A stretch of 64,000 nucleotides of DNA. Source: Rhizobium sp. NFR03 (lineage in GTDB: Bacteria; Pseudomonadota; Alphaproteobacteria; Rhizobiales; Rhizobiaceae). The notes below the pieces were generated by a model that worked only from the letters and a program-made list of their open reading frames with translations, made no database searches and was not told where the DNA came from. Both the position numbers and the translations under genes were made by a program. The stretch is taken from assembly GCF_900111275.1 (NCBI RefSeq), contig NZ_FOGR01000004.1:496001-560000 (forward strand), in the 5' to 3' direction. Of the stretch, positions 45,558-54,929 are shown piece by piece. Every line of letters starts with the position of its first letter. Positions within the stretch are counted from its first letter, which is position 1.

Positions 45558-47363
45558 ATGACGAAGATTTCATTTTATCGTCTGACCTCAGCTTTCCGGA
45601 ACTCTGCCGCGGCGAGCCGGAGCGCAGCAAAGTTTGCGCCGCAATACGACATGCCGGGCGATACAATCCTCATCTGCGGCCAGACGAGTTCCTGCAGGGA
45701 TCTGGTGGCCGAAGCCCTTGCCAGCGAGGCTGGCCGCGATGCGCGCCAGAGCCTGCGCCCTCATGCACAGCCCCGGACGAACGCGCAGCGCGAAGATGAC
45801 ACGCATGCTTCCCCGGTTGCGCAACTGGAAGCATTCATGCTGGCGGACATCGTTATTCTCGTGATCGACGCCCGTGACCCGGCGCATGACGGGCTGCCCG
45901 GCTTGCTCATCCGCCACCATCTCTTCCGCAGATGCGGCCTCGTCATCGCGGTGACAGCGCTCGAGCAGACCGAGGATGGAAGGGCATTTTTCGAGACCCT
46001 TCGTAACGAAATCGCGGCATTCTGCATGGACCGCGAGATGCCGCCAATGGTTCCGCTTGCCGGCAACCTGTCCGACCCGACCCAAGGCCACGACAAGCTG
46101 GCCTTTTACCCCTCCTGGTTTGCTGGGCAGACGCTCCGCGAGGTCCTCGAAGCCGAGGCCGCGCGCTCGATGCCATGGGAGGAGCGGCCCTTCAGATTGT
46201 CGGTCTCAGCCTTCGATCGGAGCCAGCCGGACGGGCCGTCCATCGAGGGCGTGGTCTACCAGGGCCAGATCGCGGTAGGCGAGCAGGTGCGCATCCTGCC
46301 CGGCGGCATGCTGTCGTCTGTTGGAGGGCTTATGACGCTTGCCCGAAAGGCCGAGGACGGCGCAGGTCATGCTGCCTTGCGCGTGACGCTCTCAGGTCCG
46401 GCTGCCTGCCGCCCGGGCCTGATCCTGGTGCCGGCGGACCGCCCCTGCGAGGTGACCGACCAGGTCGAGGCGACGATCGCCTGGTTCGACGACGCGCCGC
46501 TTCTGCCAGGGCGCACCTATGGCTTCAACCTCGGCGGGCAGTCAGCATCCGCCTCGGTGACCAAGGTCAAACAGGCGGTCGATCTCGACACGGCCCACGC
46601 TCTGGCGGCCGACAATCTTGGCCCGTCTGCCGCCGGCGTAGCCCATATTGCGCTCGACACGCCGTTGGCCTTCGATGTCGAGACCAATGGCCTCAGTTGT
46701 TTCCACCTTACGGACCCTGTCGCCGGCCACGTGATCGGCCTCGGACGGATCCAGCATGCCTTGCGCCGCGCTGACAATATTCACTGGCAGGCGCTGACCA
46801 TCGACCGCCGCCGCCGCGCAGCAATGAAGGATCAGACGCCGCTGGTGGTCTGGATGACTGGCTTGTCCGGCGCCGGAAAATCCACGATCGCCAATCTGGT
46901 CGAACAAAAGCTCGCCGTAGCAGGCAGGCACACCTTCCTGCTCGATGGCGACAATGTGCGCCACGGCCTGAACCGCGACCTCGGCTTCACCGAGCCTGAG
47001 CGAGTGGAAAATATTCGCCGAGTGGCGGAGGTGGCTCGCCTCATGAGCGATGCCGGCCTGATCGTTCTGTGTGCCTTTATATCGCCCTTTCGCAGCGAGC
47101 GGCAGATGGCGCGCAAGCTGATGGGATCAGGCGAATTCATCGAGGTCCACGTCAAGGCATCTGTCGAAATCGCCGAAGCCCGTGATCCCAAGGGGCTATA
47201 TCGCAAGGCCCGCGCGGGAAAACTCAAGAACTTCACGGGCATCGACAGCCCCTATGAAGAGCCGGAAGCCGCCGAGGTCGTACTGGACACTTCCGTTCTT
47301 TCCGTGCAGGAGGCAGCCAACCTGCTGGTCCGGCACATTACCGACAGTCTTCAAAGACGGTGA
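45558..47363 (+). CDS. APS kinase fused to a degenerate CysN/EF-Tu-like module
   Basis: A 601-residue protein laid out like CysNC/NodQ. The C-terminal APS kinase domain (~425-600) looks intact: P-loop GLSGAGKST, LLDGDNVRHGLNRDLGF, CAFISPFRSERQ, DPKGLYRKARAG and FTGIDSPYEEP. It should make PAPS from APS. The N-terminal GTPase-like part has lost its P-loop (ICGQTSSCRDLV lacks GK[ST]) and its NKxD motif (AVTALEQ), so it cannot bind GTP in the usual way. Domain II (SIEGVVYQGQIAVGEQVRIL) is kept. No CysD partner is nearby. The sulfotransferase gene begins 12 bases downstream. A TTG at 45540, with AGGA upstream, is an alternative start. Confidence 0.85.
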   Translation: MTKISFYRLTSAFRNSAAASRSAAKFAPQYDMPGDTILICGQTSSCRDLVAEALASEAGRDARQSLRPHAQPRTNAQREDDTHASPVAQLEAFMLADIVILVIDARDPAHDGLPGLLIRHHLFRRCGLVIAVTALEQTEDGRAFFETLRNEIAAFCMDREMPPMVPLAGNLSDPTQGHDKLAFYPSWFAGQTLREVLEAEAARSMPWEERPFRLSVSAFDRSQPDGPSIEGVVYQGQIAVGEQVRILPGGMLSSVGGLMTLARKAEDGAGHAALRVTLSGPAACRPGLILVPADRPCEVTDQVEATIAWFDDAPLLPGRTYGFNLGGQSASASVTKVKQAVDLDTAHALAADNLGPSAAGVAHIALDTPLAFDVETNGLSCFHLTDPVAGHVIGLGRIQHALRRADNIHWQALTIDRRRRAAMKDQTPLVVWMTGLSGAGKSTIANLVEQKLAVAGRHTFLLDGDNVRHGLNRDLGFTEPERVENIRRVAEVARLMSDAGLIVLCAFISPFRSERQMARKLMGSGEFIEVHVKASVEIAEARDPKGLYRKARAGKLKNFTGIDSPYEEPEAAEVVLDTSVLSVQEAANLLVRHITDSLQRR

Positions 47364-47375
47364 AAAAGCCAACTC

Positions 47376-48176
47376 ATGCCGAACAGTAACAACATCAACA
47401 CGCCCTTGACCCTGATCTCCTTCGGTCGCTCCGGCACCTCGCTGATCTCCTCGGTTCTCGATCAGCATCGCGAGGTGGAGTTCGTTGGCGAGACCGCACA
47501 GACTATATTCTTTGCCTGGATGGCAGCGGAACAGAGCAGTGGCGTGGTCAGAATGAATGCTGACCGGAATCAAGTCTTCGACCGGAATGCCTTCAGCGCG
47601 CGGGCGGTCCAGGGCCTCTTTTCCCACCTCTTCCCGTCCCAGAAGCGCTTCTGGCTGCATAAGCCGATCGGGATTCCGCAGGCGATATGGCATTATGCGG
47701 GCGACGATTTTCCCGCATGGTATTGGAACGTGCTGCATCAGAGCTTTCCGGGATCGAGGATGTTCACGATCCTGCGCAACCCCGTGGATGTCGCGGTCTC
47801 GGCCCGCCTCTACTGGGGCTTTGACAGTGAGGAGATCGTGCAGCAACTTGCGCAGATGGCGGAGCTGATCATTCATCCTTACGCCTCGGTCAGCTTCGCG
47901 GTCAACTATCACGACTTCGCCTCCGAGCCCGCAGTCCAAGTGCCGAAGCTCTGCGAGCAGCTCGGCATAGATTATCAGCCTCAGATGCTGGATGCCTTCA
48001 AGGTCAGGCATGTCGAGCATCGCCAAAGCGCTGCGGTGATCGAAACGGCTGTTCGGGAGATCCTGGCCGTCGAAAACCTGGAAACCTATCTGGAACGCAT
48101 CGCCGTTATGTGGCGAACCTTTGGCCCAGAACCAGACTCTTTTCTGCAGACCTCGAAATATCTGCGGGCGCGGTAA
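47376..48176 (+). CDS. PAPS-dependent sulfotransferase
   Basis: A 266-residue sulfotransferase. The 5'-phosphosulfate loop is ISFGRSGTSLISSVLDQH (residues ~14-31) and the 3'-phosphate motif is FTILRNPVDVAVSARLYW (R134, S142). It follows the APS kinase gene by 12 bases, so donor synthesis and transfer are co-expressed. With glycosyltransferases downstream, the acceptor is probably a surface polysaccharide or lipid-linked glycan. No signal peptide is seen; it should act in the cytoplasm. Confidence 0.88.
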   Translation: MPNSNNINTPLTLISFGRSGTSLISSVLDQHREVEFVGETAQTIFFAWMAAEQSSGVVRMNADRNQVFDRNAFSARAVQGLFSHLFPSQKRFWLHKPIGIPQAIWHYAGDDFPAWYWNVLHQSFPGSRMFTILRNPVDVAVSARLYWGFDSEEIVQQLAQMAELIIHPYASVSFAVNYHDFASEPAVQVPKLCEQLGIDYQPQMLDAFKVRHVEHRQSAAVIETAVREILAVENLETYLERIAVMWRTFGPEPDSFLQTSKYLRAR

Positions 48177-48596
48177 GCGGTCCGAGCCTGATGGACGGAA
48201 TCGATGTTGATACGCGCCCGCGGCGATCTCACGGATCAAATTTTATATCTGTAACTCCATTTTGAGACAGAATCTCAGTAACGCCCTTCACGATTTTGAT
48301 ATTTGCCGTGCGAGGCGCTGCAAGCGGTTGCAAATGTCAAAATAGACCGCTGGAACATCGGACCGATTTCGGATGGTATTGCGATCAAGCGCGGAGACCT
48401 GCCGCTCGTTATAAGAGGTAGTTCTGCGATTTGTTGAAGTCTCCTTGAGCGGCACTTGCGGAATACTATCCGGAGATGGTGAGCCCATAACGCATTTGCG
48501 TTGTCTGATAGGACTCGGATTCTCCGTCCGAGTTGCTTGTCTTGCGGATAGGGACGCATGTCGCCCGTCCCCAACACCAGGCATCATATCTTCAAG
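48177..48596. other. Intergenic gap, no gene seen
   Basis: This convergent gap holds only short non-homologous frames. A 7-bp hairpin (ACTCGGA at 48513-48519 with TCCGAGT at 48527-48533) may help end transcription; it lacks a T tract. Confidence 0.5.
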
Positions 48597-50120
48597 TTAC
48601 TCTTGCCGATCGATACGCTCGGGCTCCCCGCTCTCCTGAGGCTCTGTCTCGCCTGGCGAGTTGCTCTCTTCTTCGGTTCCAGCCAAGGCCTCCTCAAGCG
48701 CGCGAATCCGCTCGGCGCGGGCCTCCAGCTGCGGCTCCCACCACTCGCGCTTCGTCTTTTCATGCGTCTCGACCGTCTCTTTTAAACGTCCGATTTCCGG
48801 AACGAACCAGTCGTCGATCAGCTGGCGGCTTTCATCGAGCTGCATCTGCAGGTCGGCGATCACCAGCTGCGCCCGCTCGGCCTCGCTGATCAGACGCCTG
48901 CGCAGGATCTGGACCTCCTTTTCAAACTGCAACTCGCGGCTGTCAATGCTCAGCCGCGTGACTTCGAGTGCTCCCTCGTCCTTTGGCAGGCGCGTCTTCT
49001 CGATCAGGCCCCTGGTCTTGGCCTTGAGTGCGTCAAGATCCGCAGCGAGAGCATCGTCCGAGATGTCCTGCGATCCAGACGAATCGAGAAGGAGGCTGCG
49101 GAGTCGCTCTCTGAGCGCCATCTGCTGCACCGTGCCGGTGGCCAGCCGCTCTGCCTGGTTGTCACAGAGGCTCTTCAGGCGGGCAATCTCGCTATCGCGG
49201 CTTTCGAACTGGGCTTGGCGCCATTCGACGCTGAGCCGCTCGAATTCACCGATGACGGCCTGCAACCGTTCGCTTTCGGAGGAGCCTGTCTTCTGGTTAG
49301 CCTCCAGCTCTGCCACACGCTGACGAAGCCAGCCGATCAGTTGCCAGGGCTCCAGGTAGCTCGGTAGCGATAGGGTGCTGAGCGCAAGATTGGCCGGCAG
49401 CGAGCCGCCCCAGACGCCGATATAATGTGCGCAACTCTCGTCAGTGGTGACGACGTTGTGCTGGGCCGGAATCTGAACGGCGTTCTCGACCGTCTTGACC
49501 TTGATCATGCTCACCTGATCGTGATGCGGAATTTCGACAAAGTCGTCGCCAATAGTGAAGTTCAGCATGCCCAGGATCGGCGTGCCCATAAGCCAGGTGT
49601 CAGCCACGCCAAGATGCGCCTCGGCCATTTCGCGGAACTCAGCGAAGCTATAGGGGCGGATATGAAAGCTGTTGTCATGGCCGGGATAGGCCTTGTCGTT
49701 CGGGCAGCTGATGACCATTAGGCCACCTTCGGCCAGCAAGCCGGGCAGCTTCCTCAGAAAGTCCTCCGGTTTGCCCAGATGTTCGATTGTCTCGAAGGAG
49801 ACGATCACGTCAAAGAGCTCGACGTCGGCCAGCACAGTCTCCAGCTGTTCGGCATCGCCCTGAAGAAACGATATGCCATCGCCGCCAAAGAGCCGCTGCG
49901 CGGTTGCCACGGCCTGCTGATCAATCTCGATGCCCACAACCGCACGCGCACCCCAGTCGTGCATCAGACGGCAGCCATAGCCTTCGCCGCATGCGACATC
50001 CAGAACCCGCTTGCCGGCGACCAGATTACGCAAGGCCGCATAGCGGACCACATGCTCCGCACTGTTATAGCTGTGATAGGTCACTTCGGGATTGTCGAAG
50101 GGAAGACGCTCGAGGCTCAT
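48597..50120 (-). CDS. SAM-dependent methyltransferase with long coiled-coil tail
   Basis: A 507-residue protein. Residues ~25-150 form a class I methyltransferase (VLDVACGEGYGCRL, VVGIEIDQQAV, FDVIVSFETIEHL). From ~260 the sequence is charged and heptad-like (long runs of ER/EL/LE), predicted coiled coil to the acidic C-terminus. ATG 50120 is preferred: AGAGGA lies six bases before it, while ATG 50126 has no spacing. Proteins of this type commonly cap or length-control O-antigen-like chains together with glycosyltransferases, matching the next gene. Confidence 0.85.
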   Translation of the reverse strand: MSLERLPFDNPEVTYHSYNSAEHVVRYAALRNLVAGKRVLDVACGEGYGCRLMHDWGARAVVGIEIDQQAVATAQRLFGGDGISFLQGDAEQLETVLADVELFDVIVSFETIEHLGKPEDFLRKLPGLLAEGGLMVISCPNDKAYPGHDNSFHIRPYSFAEFREMAEAHLGVADTWLMGTPILGMLNFTIGDDFVEIPHHDQVSMIKVKTVENAVQIPAQHNVVTTDESCAHYIGVWGGSLPANLALSTLSLPSYLEPWQLIGWLRQRVAELEANQKTGSSESERLQAVIGEFERLSVEWRQAQFESRDSEIARLKSLCDNQAERLATGTVQQMALRERLRSLLLDSSGSQDISDDALAADLDALKAKTRGLIEKTRLPKDEGALEVTRLSIDSRELQFEKEVQILRRRLISEAERAQLVIADLQMQLDESRQLIDDWFVPEIGRLKETVETHEKTKREWWEPQLEARAERIRALEEALAGTEEESNSPGETEPQESGEPERIDRQE

Positions 50121-50249
50121 GCTCATTCCTCTGCTCAAGTTGGTGTCTGAAGTACTTAATTGAAAATCAGAATCAGCCTGATGTTTCGGGGCTCTGCTTC
50201 CACTTCAGATCTTTTTCGAAAACCTGATATTGTTATTCGTCGTTATGCT

Positions 50250-52394
50250 CTATGGACGCGGCTTGGCTAGCGCTGACACAGGCTTGAAGATTTCGCCGAT
50301 CCTTTTCAGATAGGCCACCCGCGAATGCCGCTGACGCAGCCGGTCCGAGGCTCTTGCAGCGCGTTTACGGGCCTCGGGCCAGTTGTCATAGAGCATCTGG
50401 ATCGCCTTGACGTAATTGGCAGCCACGGCATCCCGATCGACATCGCTATCGATGAGATAGCCGGTCTCTTCATCGATAAACTCTCCGATGCCGCCGACAT
50501 CGGGCGCAAGGACCGGCATCCCGGCCGCCGCAGCCTCAAGAATGATGTTCGGCAGCCCGTCAAAGGCGGCTGTGTACAGCAAGGCGTCGAAAGAGGCCAA
50601 AGGCAGGGTTTCGAAACGCGTGAAGGGCCCCTTGTAAAGGAGATTTGGCAGCCCATCGAAGGCAGCCGGATCAAAGCGCGCATCGCTCCGCGTGCCGAAG
50701 ACCTCGATGACGATTTCAGGTCGCTCCCGCGCCAGTTGCCGCGCGATCAGCGGCAGGAGATCGGGCCGCTTCTGGCCGTCAAGCCGCGAGGCCCAGAGCA
50801 GGCGCTGACGCGGCTGCTCATCCTGCGCTGTCTCGTGTGGGGAAGGCTCGCACAGCGTGTAGAGCACGTGCGCCTTGTCGGCGATTGGACGTCCTATCCG
50901 GTCGATGGCGTCCGACAGATGCCGGGTATGGTCCGAGACGATCGCGTGGATTACGTCGGCAGTCTCGGAGACTACCTCGAAAGCATAGCCGTTCTTGAAA
51001 TCCCGGCCGAAAATTTCCGCTGACGGATCGCAGAAATAATAATGATAGATCTCCGCGCCGTCGATCTTCGCCGCAAAGTGCTTGAGAAACCTGTCGCCAT
51101 AGCTGGAATGCTTGACGTGGATGCGCCTGACACCGACAATGTTCTGGAGCAGCCGCAGGGTCACCAGTTGGATGTCATCCACGCTCGGGGGCGTGGCCGT
51201 CAGCCGTGTGAGATCGACGAAGACGCTGCCTTCAGGCAGCCGGTTGAGCCAAGCCGTCTCGTCGAAGGGTTGCCCCGCCAGGAACAGGCATCGGCCTGCG
51301 GGCTCGAGATCCACCAGCGCCTCGGCAATCGAGATCAGATATTTCTCGCCACCTCCGGCCGCCAGAAAGGGCAGCAGGAAGACATCGGTGAACTGCCGTC
51401 CCGCCACCGCGTGGCAGAGATTGAAATAGGCCTCTGACGCTGAACGGTCGGCCGGCAGGTTTGACTGGATCTTGCGGCGCAAGAGAATTTCGAGATTGAT
51501 GGTGGGATCGATCCGGTTGGCCGCGGCAAGAATGTCGATCATGCCGGGCTTCTGCGTAAAGTCCTCCAGCTGGAGCGCCTCGCGCGGATCGGTGTCTGGC
51601 TGCTTCTGAGCATCGAAAACAGGGGCGTTTAGTCTGAGATAAGTATAAGGCCGAAAGAGCCGACTAGGAGGAATTACAGGATTGCGAAGCGCGTTGGCGC
51701 GACGTAGCAGGCTGCCTTGTCTCTGCCGATAGAAGAGAACCGTGTTCTCTGCGATCTGAATATCGTGACCGGAGGCCAGGCATTCGCTGTTGAAATGCCA
51801 TTCCTCATAGGCGAACCGAGGGTCGAGAGACATATCCAGAAACCGGAGCTCGTCGAAGACGCGGCGGTGACAAAACAGACGCGAGACATAGGGATGCTGC
51901 GCAAAGAAGTCGCAGGCGCCAATATGCTCCCGTCCATAAAATTTCCAGATATAGGAGGTTTCGCCGAAGCCTATGACATAGTTCGGAAAAATGACGGTCA
52001 AGCGGTCGCTCGATGTCGCCACGGCAAGCATGCGCTCGTAGAAGTCGAAGGAAATCAGATCATCGGCGTCGGCCGTAGCGATATAGGTCCCGCGGGCGGC
52101 GCGGATGCCGTCATTGCGCGACAGCCCCAGCGAACCATGGTCGACCTCCACGATACTTGCGCCATTAAAGGCGCTGTAATCATAGGTCTGCACAATCGCA
52201 TCCGTTTCCCGGTCGGCCCTGTCGAGGACGACGACGATTTCGAAGGTGCTGCCGAGTTGGCGGGCGTAACGCACGGCCTCTTCGAGGGATAGAAGCGTCC
52301 GCACGACATACCGTGCTTCGTCATGCACATTCAGGATGATGGAGACGTCGAATTCCGCACGCGGGCCAGGCGTCTCGTTGCCGTCAAAGTTCAT
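50250..52394 (-). CDS. Bifunctional GT2 + GT4 glycosyltransferase
   Basis: A 714-residue two-domain enzyme. The N-terminal GT2 (GT-A) domain has SIILNVHDEARYVVRTL, SRNDGIRAARGTYIATADADD (D-x-D-D site) and AYEEWHFNSECL. The C-terminal GT4 (GT-B) domain has LLWASRLDGQKRPDLLP, PNLLYKGPFTRFETLPLASFDALLYT and GLPNIILEAAAAGMPVLAPDVGG, where the nucleotide-sugar site lies. The middle ~100 residues link the two. It probably adds two sugars in a row in polysaccharide synthesis. ATG 52394 is used; a TTG at 52406 is possible. Confidence 0.87.
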   Translation of the reverse strand: MNFDGNETPGPRAEFDVSIILNVHDEARYVVRTLLSLEEAVRYARQLGSTFEIVVVLDRADRETDAIVQTYDYSAFNGASIVEVDHGSLGLSRNDGIRAARGTYIATADADDLISFDFYERMLAVATSSDRLTVIFPNYVIGFGETSYIWKFYGREHIGACDFFAQHPYVSRLFCHRRVFDELRFLDMSLDPRFAYEEWHFNSECLASGHDIQIAENTVLFYRQRQGSLLRRANALRNPVIPPSRLFRPYTYLRLNAPVFDAQKQPDTDPREALQLEDFTQKPGMIDILAAANRIDPTINLEILLRRKIQSNLPADRSASEAYFNLCHAVAGRQFTDVFLLPFLAAGGGEKYLISIAEALVDLEPAGRCLFLAGQPFDETAWLNRLPEGSVFVDLTRLTATPPSVDDIQLVTLRLLQNIVGVRRIHVKHSSYGDRFLKHFAAKIDGAEIYHYYFCDPSAEIFGRDFKNGYAFEVVSETADVIHAIVSDHTRHLSDAIDRIGRPIADKAHVLYTLCEPSPHETAQDEQPRQRLLWASRLDGQKRPDLLPLIARQLARERPEIVIEVFGTRSDARFDPAAFDGLPNLLYKGPFTRFETLPLASFDALLYTAAFDGLPNIILEAAAAGMPVLAPDVGGIGEFIDEETGYLIDSDVDRDAVAANYVKAIQMLYDNWPEARKRAARASDRLRQRHSRVAYLKRIGEIFKPVSALAKPRP

Positions 52395-52663
52395 GCTCTG
52401 GCCCAAATGTTACCCCCGTCCGAGCGCCGCGTTCGGGCGGCATTGTCCTTCACGTATGCCGCTCTGTCGTTCGGTCAGGTTTGGCATTTGCAAGGTGGGT
52501 TTGCAAGGGAACGCCCTGTCGCATGCACAATAGGCATGGCCCTCAGTTCATGAAGGCAGGCGGCGGTACGCGATGGCAGCCTTGCCGGATCGGCGATGGC
52601 TTTGAGGAAAATTATGCCGACACGTCAACTTCTGATGTGGATGGTGCCGTCGGTTTCGCGGTC

Positions 52664-52897
52664 TCACATGTGTAGGCATGGCCGCAAGACCATGCGGGTG
52701 CCTCCAGCGATGCACGCATGCTGCACATGGTCTGAAGGATGGAGCAGCTTCGCCCCGAATGCTTCGACATCGCGCAGAATGGCCAACAGCCAATCCGGCC
52801 GAATCGCGACGTTATTGTTCTTGACGAGGCAGAGGAGGCAGACGCGTCTGTCTGACGCAGCCTCGACGCCGAGATTGCAGAGGCGCGAGACGTTGAA
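52664..52897 (-). pseudogene. Decayed GT2 glycosyltransferase fragment
   Basis: The minus-strand frame encodes FNVSRLCNLGVEAASDRRVC, the segment around NNNVAIRPDWLLAIL, and FGAKLLHPSDHVQHACIAGG. This matches the core of long GT2 (O-antigen/rhamnan-type) enzymes (FNFS...NNLGVE...LNND..PDWL...VGAKLLYP...QHAGV). Mutated motif residues and frame breaks show it is dead. The remaining 52395-53331 gap holds only short frames. Confidence 0.65.
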
Positions 52898-53331
52898 GGG
52901 GGTTGGCGCGGTGAGGCCGTCGCGGTTCGGCGCGCCTTGTCCGCCGGGCTTTTGACAGGATTCGACCCTTCCGAAAGGCAGCTTCCAGGGAAACCGGACG
53001 GCAAATTGCGGATATTCGCCTTGGGCCACGTAGCGGCCGTCGCGAATGGAGAGATCGCGTTTCGCTGCCAAGCTTAGCACGACATTGCGGCCAGCATCAG
53101 GTGAACGAGCCGGTCAGCCTGGGCAGGGCCATCCCCGCCGCGGTGCGCATAGCCTCAACCGCCTCACGCCAGTACTGCTCATGATTCAACCCATCGATAT
53201 CTCGCGCCACGCCACCGTCCCGGAGCCTGATGTCGGGTCATCGCATCTCGCGATAGGCGCCGCCACGGAGCCGAAGCGTAACCTTCCTCCGTCGGCTTTC
53301 AGGCAAGGTGCGGCGACAAGGGTCAGCCCGA

Positions 53332-54162
53332 TCAGGACTGACCGGACAGGGCTGTGTCCCCATAGACCCTATTAACATAGCGTGCGGCCGTGGCGAAGGC
53401 GTCAGGCCCACCGGCCTTGGCGGCGAGCATTTCCACCACCACCCAGCCGTCATAGCCTTGGGCGCGCAATGTCGCGGCGGCGCCCGGGTGATCTGCGACA
53501 GGCATGTCGAAGCCGCGCAGATCCGGCTCGGCAGCATGGAAATGCACGATCTTGCCGGCACAGCCATGAATGGCCTCGATAATGCTGTCGCCGCTCAGTT
53601 CGACGCAACTCGTATCGAGATGAATGCCGAGCCCAGGATGGCTGACCGCATCGACCATCTCGCGCATCTCGGTCCACCGATCGAGAAAGTCGCAGCCATA
53701 ACTCTGCGGAACCGGCTCGAGGCCCAGCACCAGACCATATTGCGCGGCGACCTGCGCCAGCGCACCGAGCCGCTCTCGGCCCAGATCGAAGGCCTCCGCC
53801 ACGCTGAGCGCACCGCGGCGGCGCTGGCGCGGCGCGCCGAACACAGCCGTGCGCGCGCCTAGCGCTTGGCCGACCCTGCCGACCAGATGAATATGCATGC
53901 GCATACGCTCAAACGCGCTAGGCTCGCTTAGTAACTCGACACCCTCGGCGCCGAAGAAGATCGCCTGCAGCGACGAGGCGCTGAGACCGAAACGTGCGAG
54001 ATTGCCAGCATAATCGGCCAGCCGCTGGTCGGTCAACTCGCTCCAGGGGGCGATCCGAGTCGGAGCCACCTCGATGCCGGTAAAGCCGATAGCCGCCAGC
54101 GCTTCGAGTTCGCTTACGGTCGGCTCCTGCTCAAAAGCCAGATTGGATAGGCCGAGCTTCAT
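53332..54162 (-). CDS. Sugar phosphate isomerase/epimerase (TIM barrel)
   Basis: A 276-residue xylose-isomerase-like TIM barrel. Features are KLGLSNLAFEQEPTVSELEA, GFTGIEVAPTRIAPW, LVLGLEPVPQSYGCDF, LGIHLDTSCVELSGDS, HFHAAEPDLRGF and GYDGWVVVEML. E, D, H and E ligands expected for the family are present. It starts within the stop of the upstream gene (ATGA), so three genes of this module are translationally coupled. Confidence 0.82.
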   Translation of the reverse strand: MKLGLSNLAFEQEPTVSELEALAAIGFTGIEVAPTRIAPWSELTDQRLADYAGNLARFGLSASSLQAIFFGAEGVELLSEPSAFERMRMHIHLVGRVGQALGARTAVFGAPRQRRRGALSVAEAFDLGRERLGALAQVAAQYGLVLGLEPVPQSYGCDFLDRWTEMREMVDAVSHPGLGIHLDTSCVELSGDSIIEAIHGCAGKIVHFHAAEPDLRGFDMPVADHPGAAATLRAQGYDGWVVVEMLAAKAGGPDAFATAARYVNRVYGDTALSGQS

Positions 54163-54929
54163 GCCTTGGCGCTTTCGATGAACAGCTTGAGTTCGTCCAG
54201 CATGGTCGCGCGGTCTATATGATAATCGCCTTGACCGCCGAGAAGAGTGGCATGCAGCGTGCGCATGTCGTATCGCGGCGCGGCCTGCGATGGCCCGCCG
54301 ATCTCTGTGCCGGGAAAGAACGTCTCGACAATGGCGGCGGTCTCCAGCGGCTCGACCGCAACATTCACCACTTCGAGGCCCGAGGCCACGACTCTGTCGA
54401 GATCGTCGGCGAAGCGGCGCATCGGATACCATTGCAGCGCAGCGTTCGGCACGATCTTATCGACCTGGTTGCCGACGATAAGATCGTAGATCGGGTTCTT
54501 CTTCAGGCCTTCGCCGAAGAGGCCCGGCAGGCGGATGATCGTGCAGCGCTTGAAGCGGGCCTGCGCCCAGAGTTCCAGTTCGCGCCGATGACGGCCATAG
54601 GGCTGCGCCAATGCCGGATCGGGCTGATCGGCCTCGCTCACGCCAACGGGGACGGGATAGACATCGACCGTGGAAACCAGCACGAAATGATCCGCCTTCA
54701 CCGTTTCCAGCGGCTCCGTCAGCAGGGCTATGCCGGCCTTGTCCTGCTCCGGCTCCTTGTTGGCCAGCCACTTGACCGCCGAGACCCCGGCGCAGACCAG
54801 CGTCGAAAAATGCTCCCCCTTGATCTCTTGAATGTTGGAGGAATTGTAGCGTGCGTCGTAGGCGTGGCTGCGCGCCAGCGTCGAGCCGACGAACCCCGTG
54901 TAACCGATCAAGCCCGTCTTTGCGCTCAT
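54159..54929 (-). CDS. NAD-dependent epimerase/dehydratase-like protein
   Basis: A 256-residue Rossmann protein. The N-terminus is TGLIGYTGFVGSTLARSH (GxxGxxG), with VLVSTVDVYPVPVG (serine, near-Tyr site) and RLPGLFGEGLKKNPIYDLI. The usual YxxxK is PYGRHRREL-like and not fully canonical, so the reaction is uncertain. It overlaps both neighbours. Confidence 0.78.
   Translation of the reverse strand: MSAKTGLIGYTGFVGSTLARSHAYDARYNSSNIQEIKGEHFSTLVCAGVSAVKWLANKEPEQDKAGIALLTEPLETVKADHFVLVSTVDVYPVPVGVSEADQPDPALAQPYGRHRRELELWAQARFKRCTIIRLPGLFGEGLKKNPIYDLIVGNQVDKIVPNAALQWYPMRRFADDLDRVVASGLEVVNVAVEPLETAAIVETFFPGTEIGGPSQAAPRYDMRTLHATLLGGQGDYHIDRATMLDELKLFIESAKA

Noticed and set aside
45176-45559. A 127-residue minus-strand frame in the gap before the APS kinase gene
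   Set aside because: No domain, no ribosome-binding site, and it lies in AT-rich spacer; treated as non-coding.
48275-48587. Overlapping minus-strand frames of about 100 residues
   Set aside because: Two competing frames cover the same bases with no homology or start signals.
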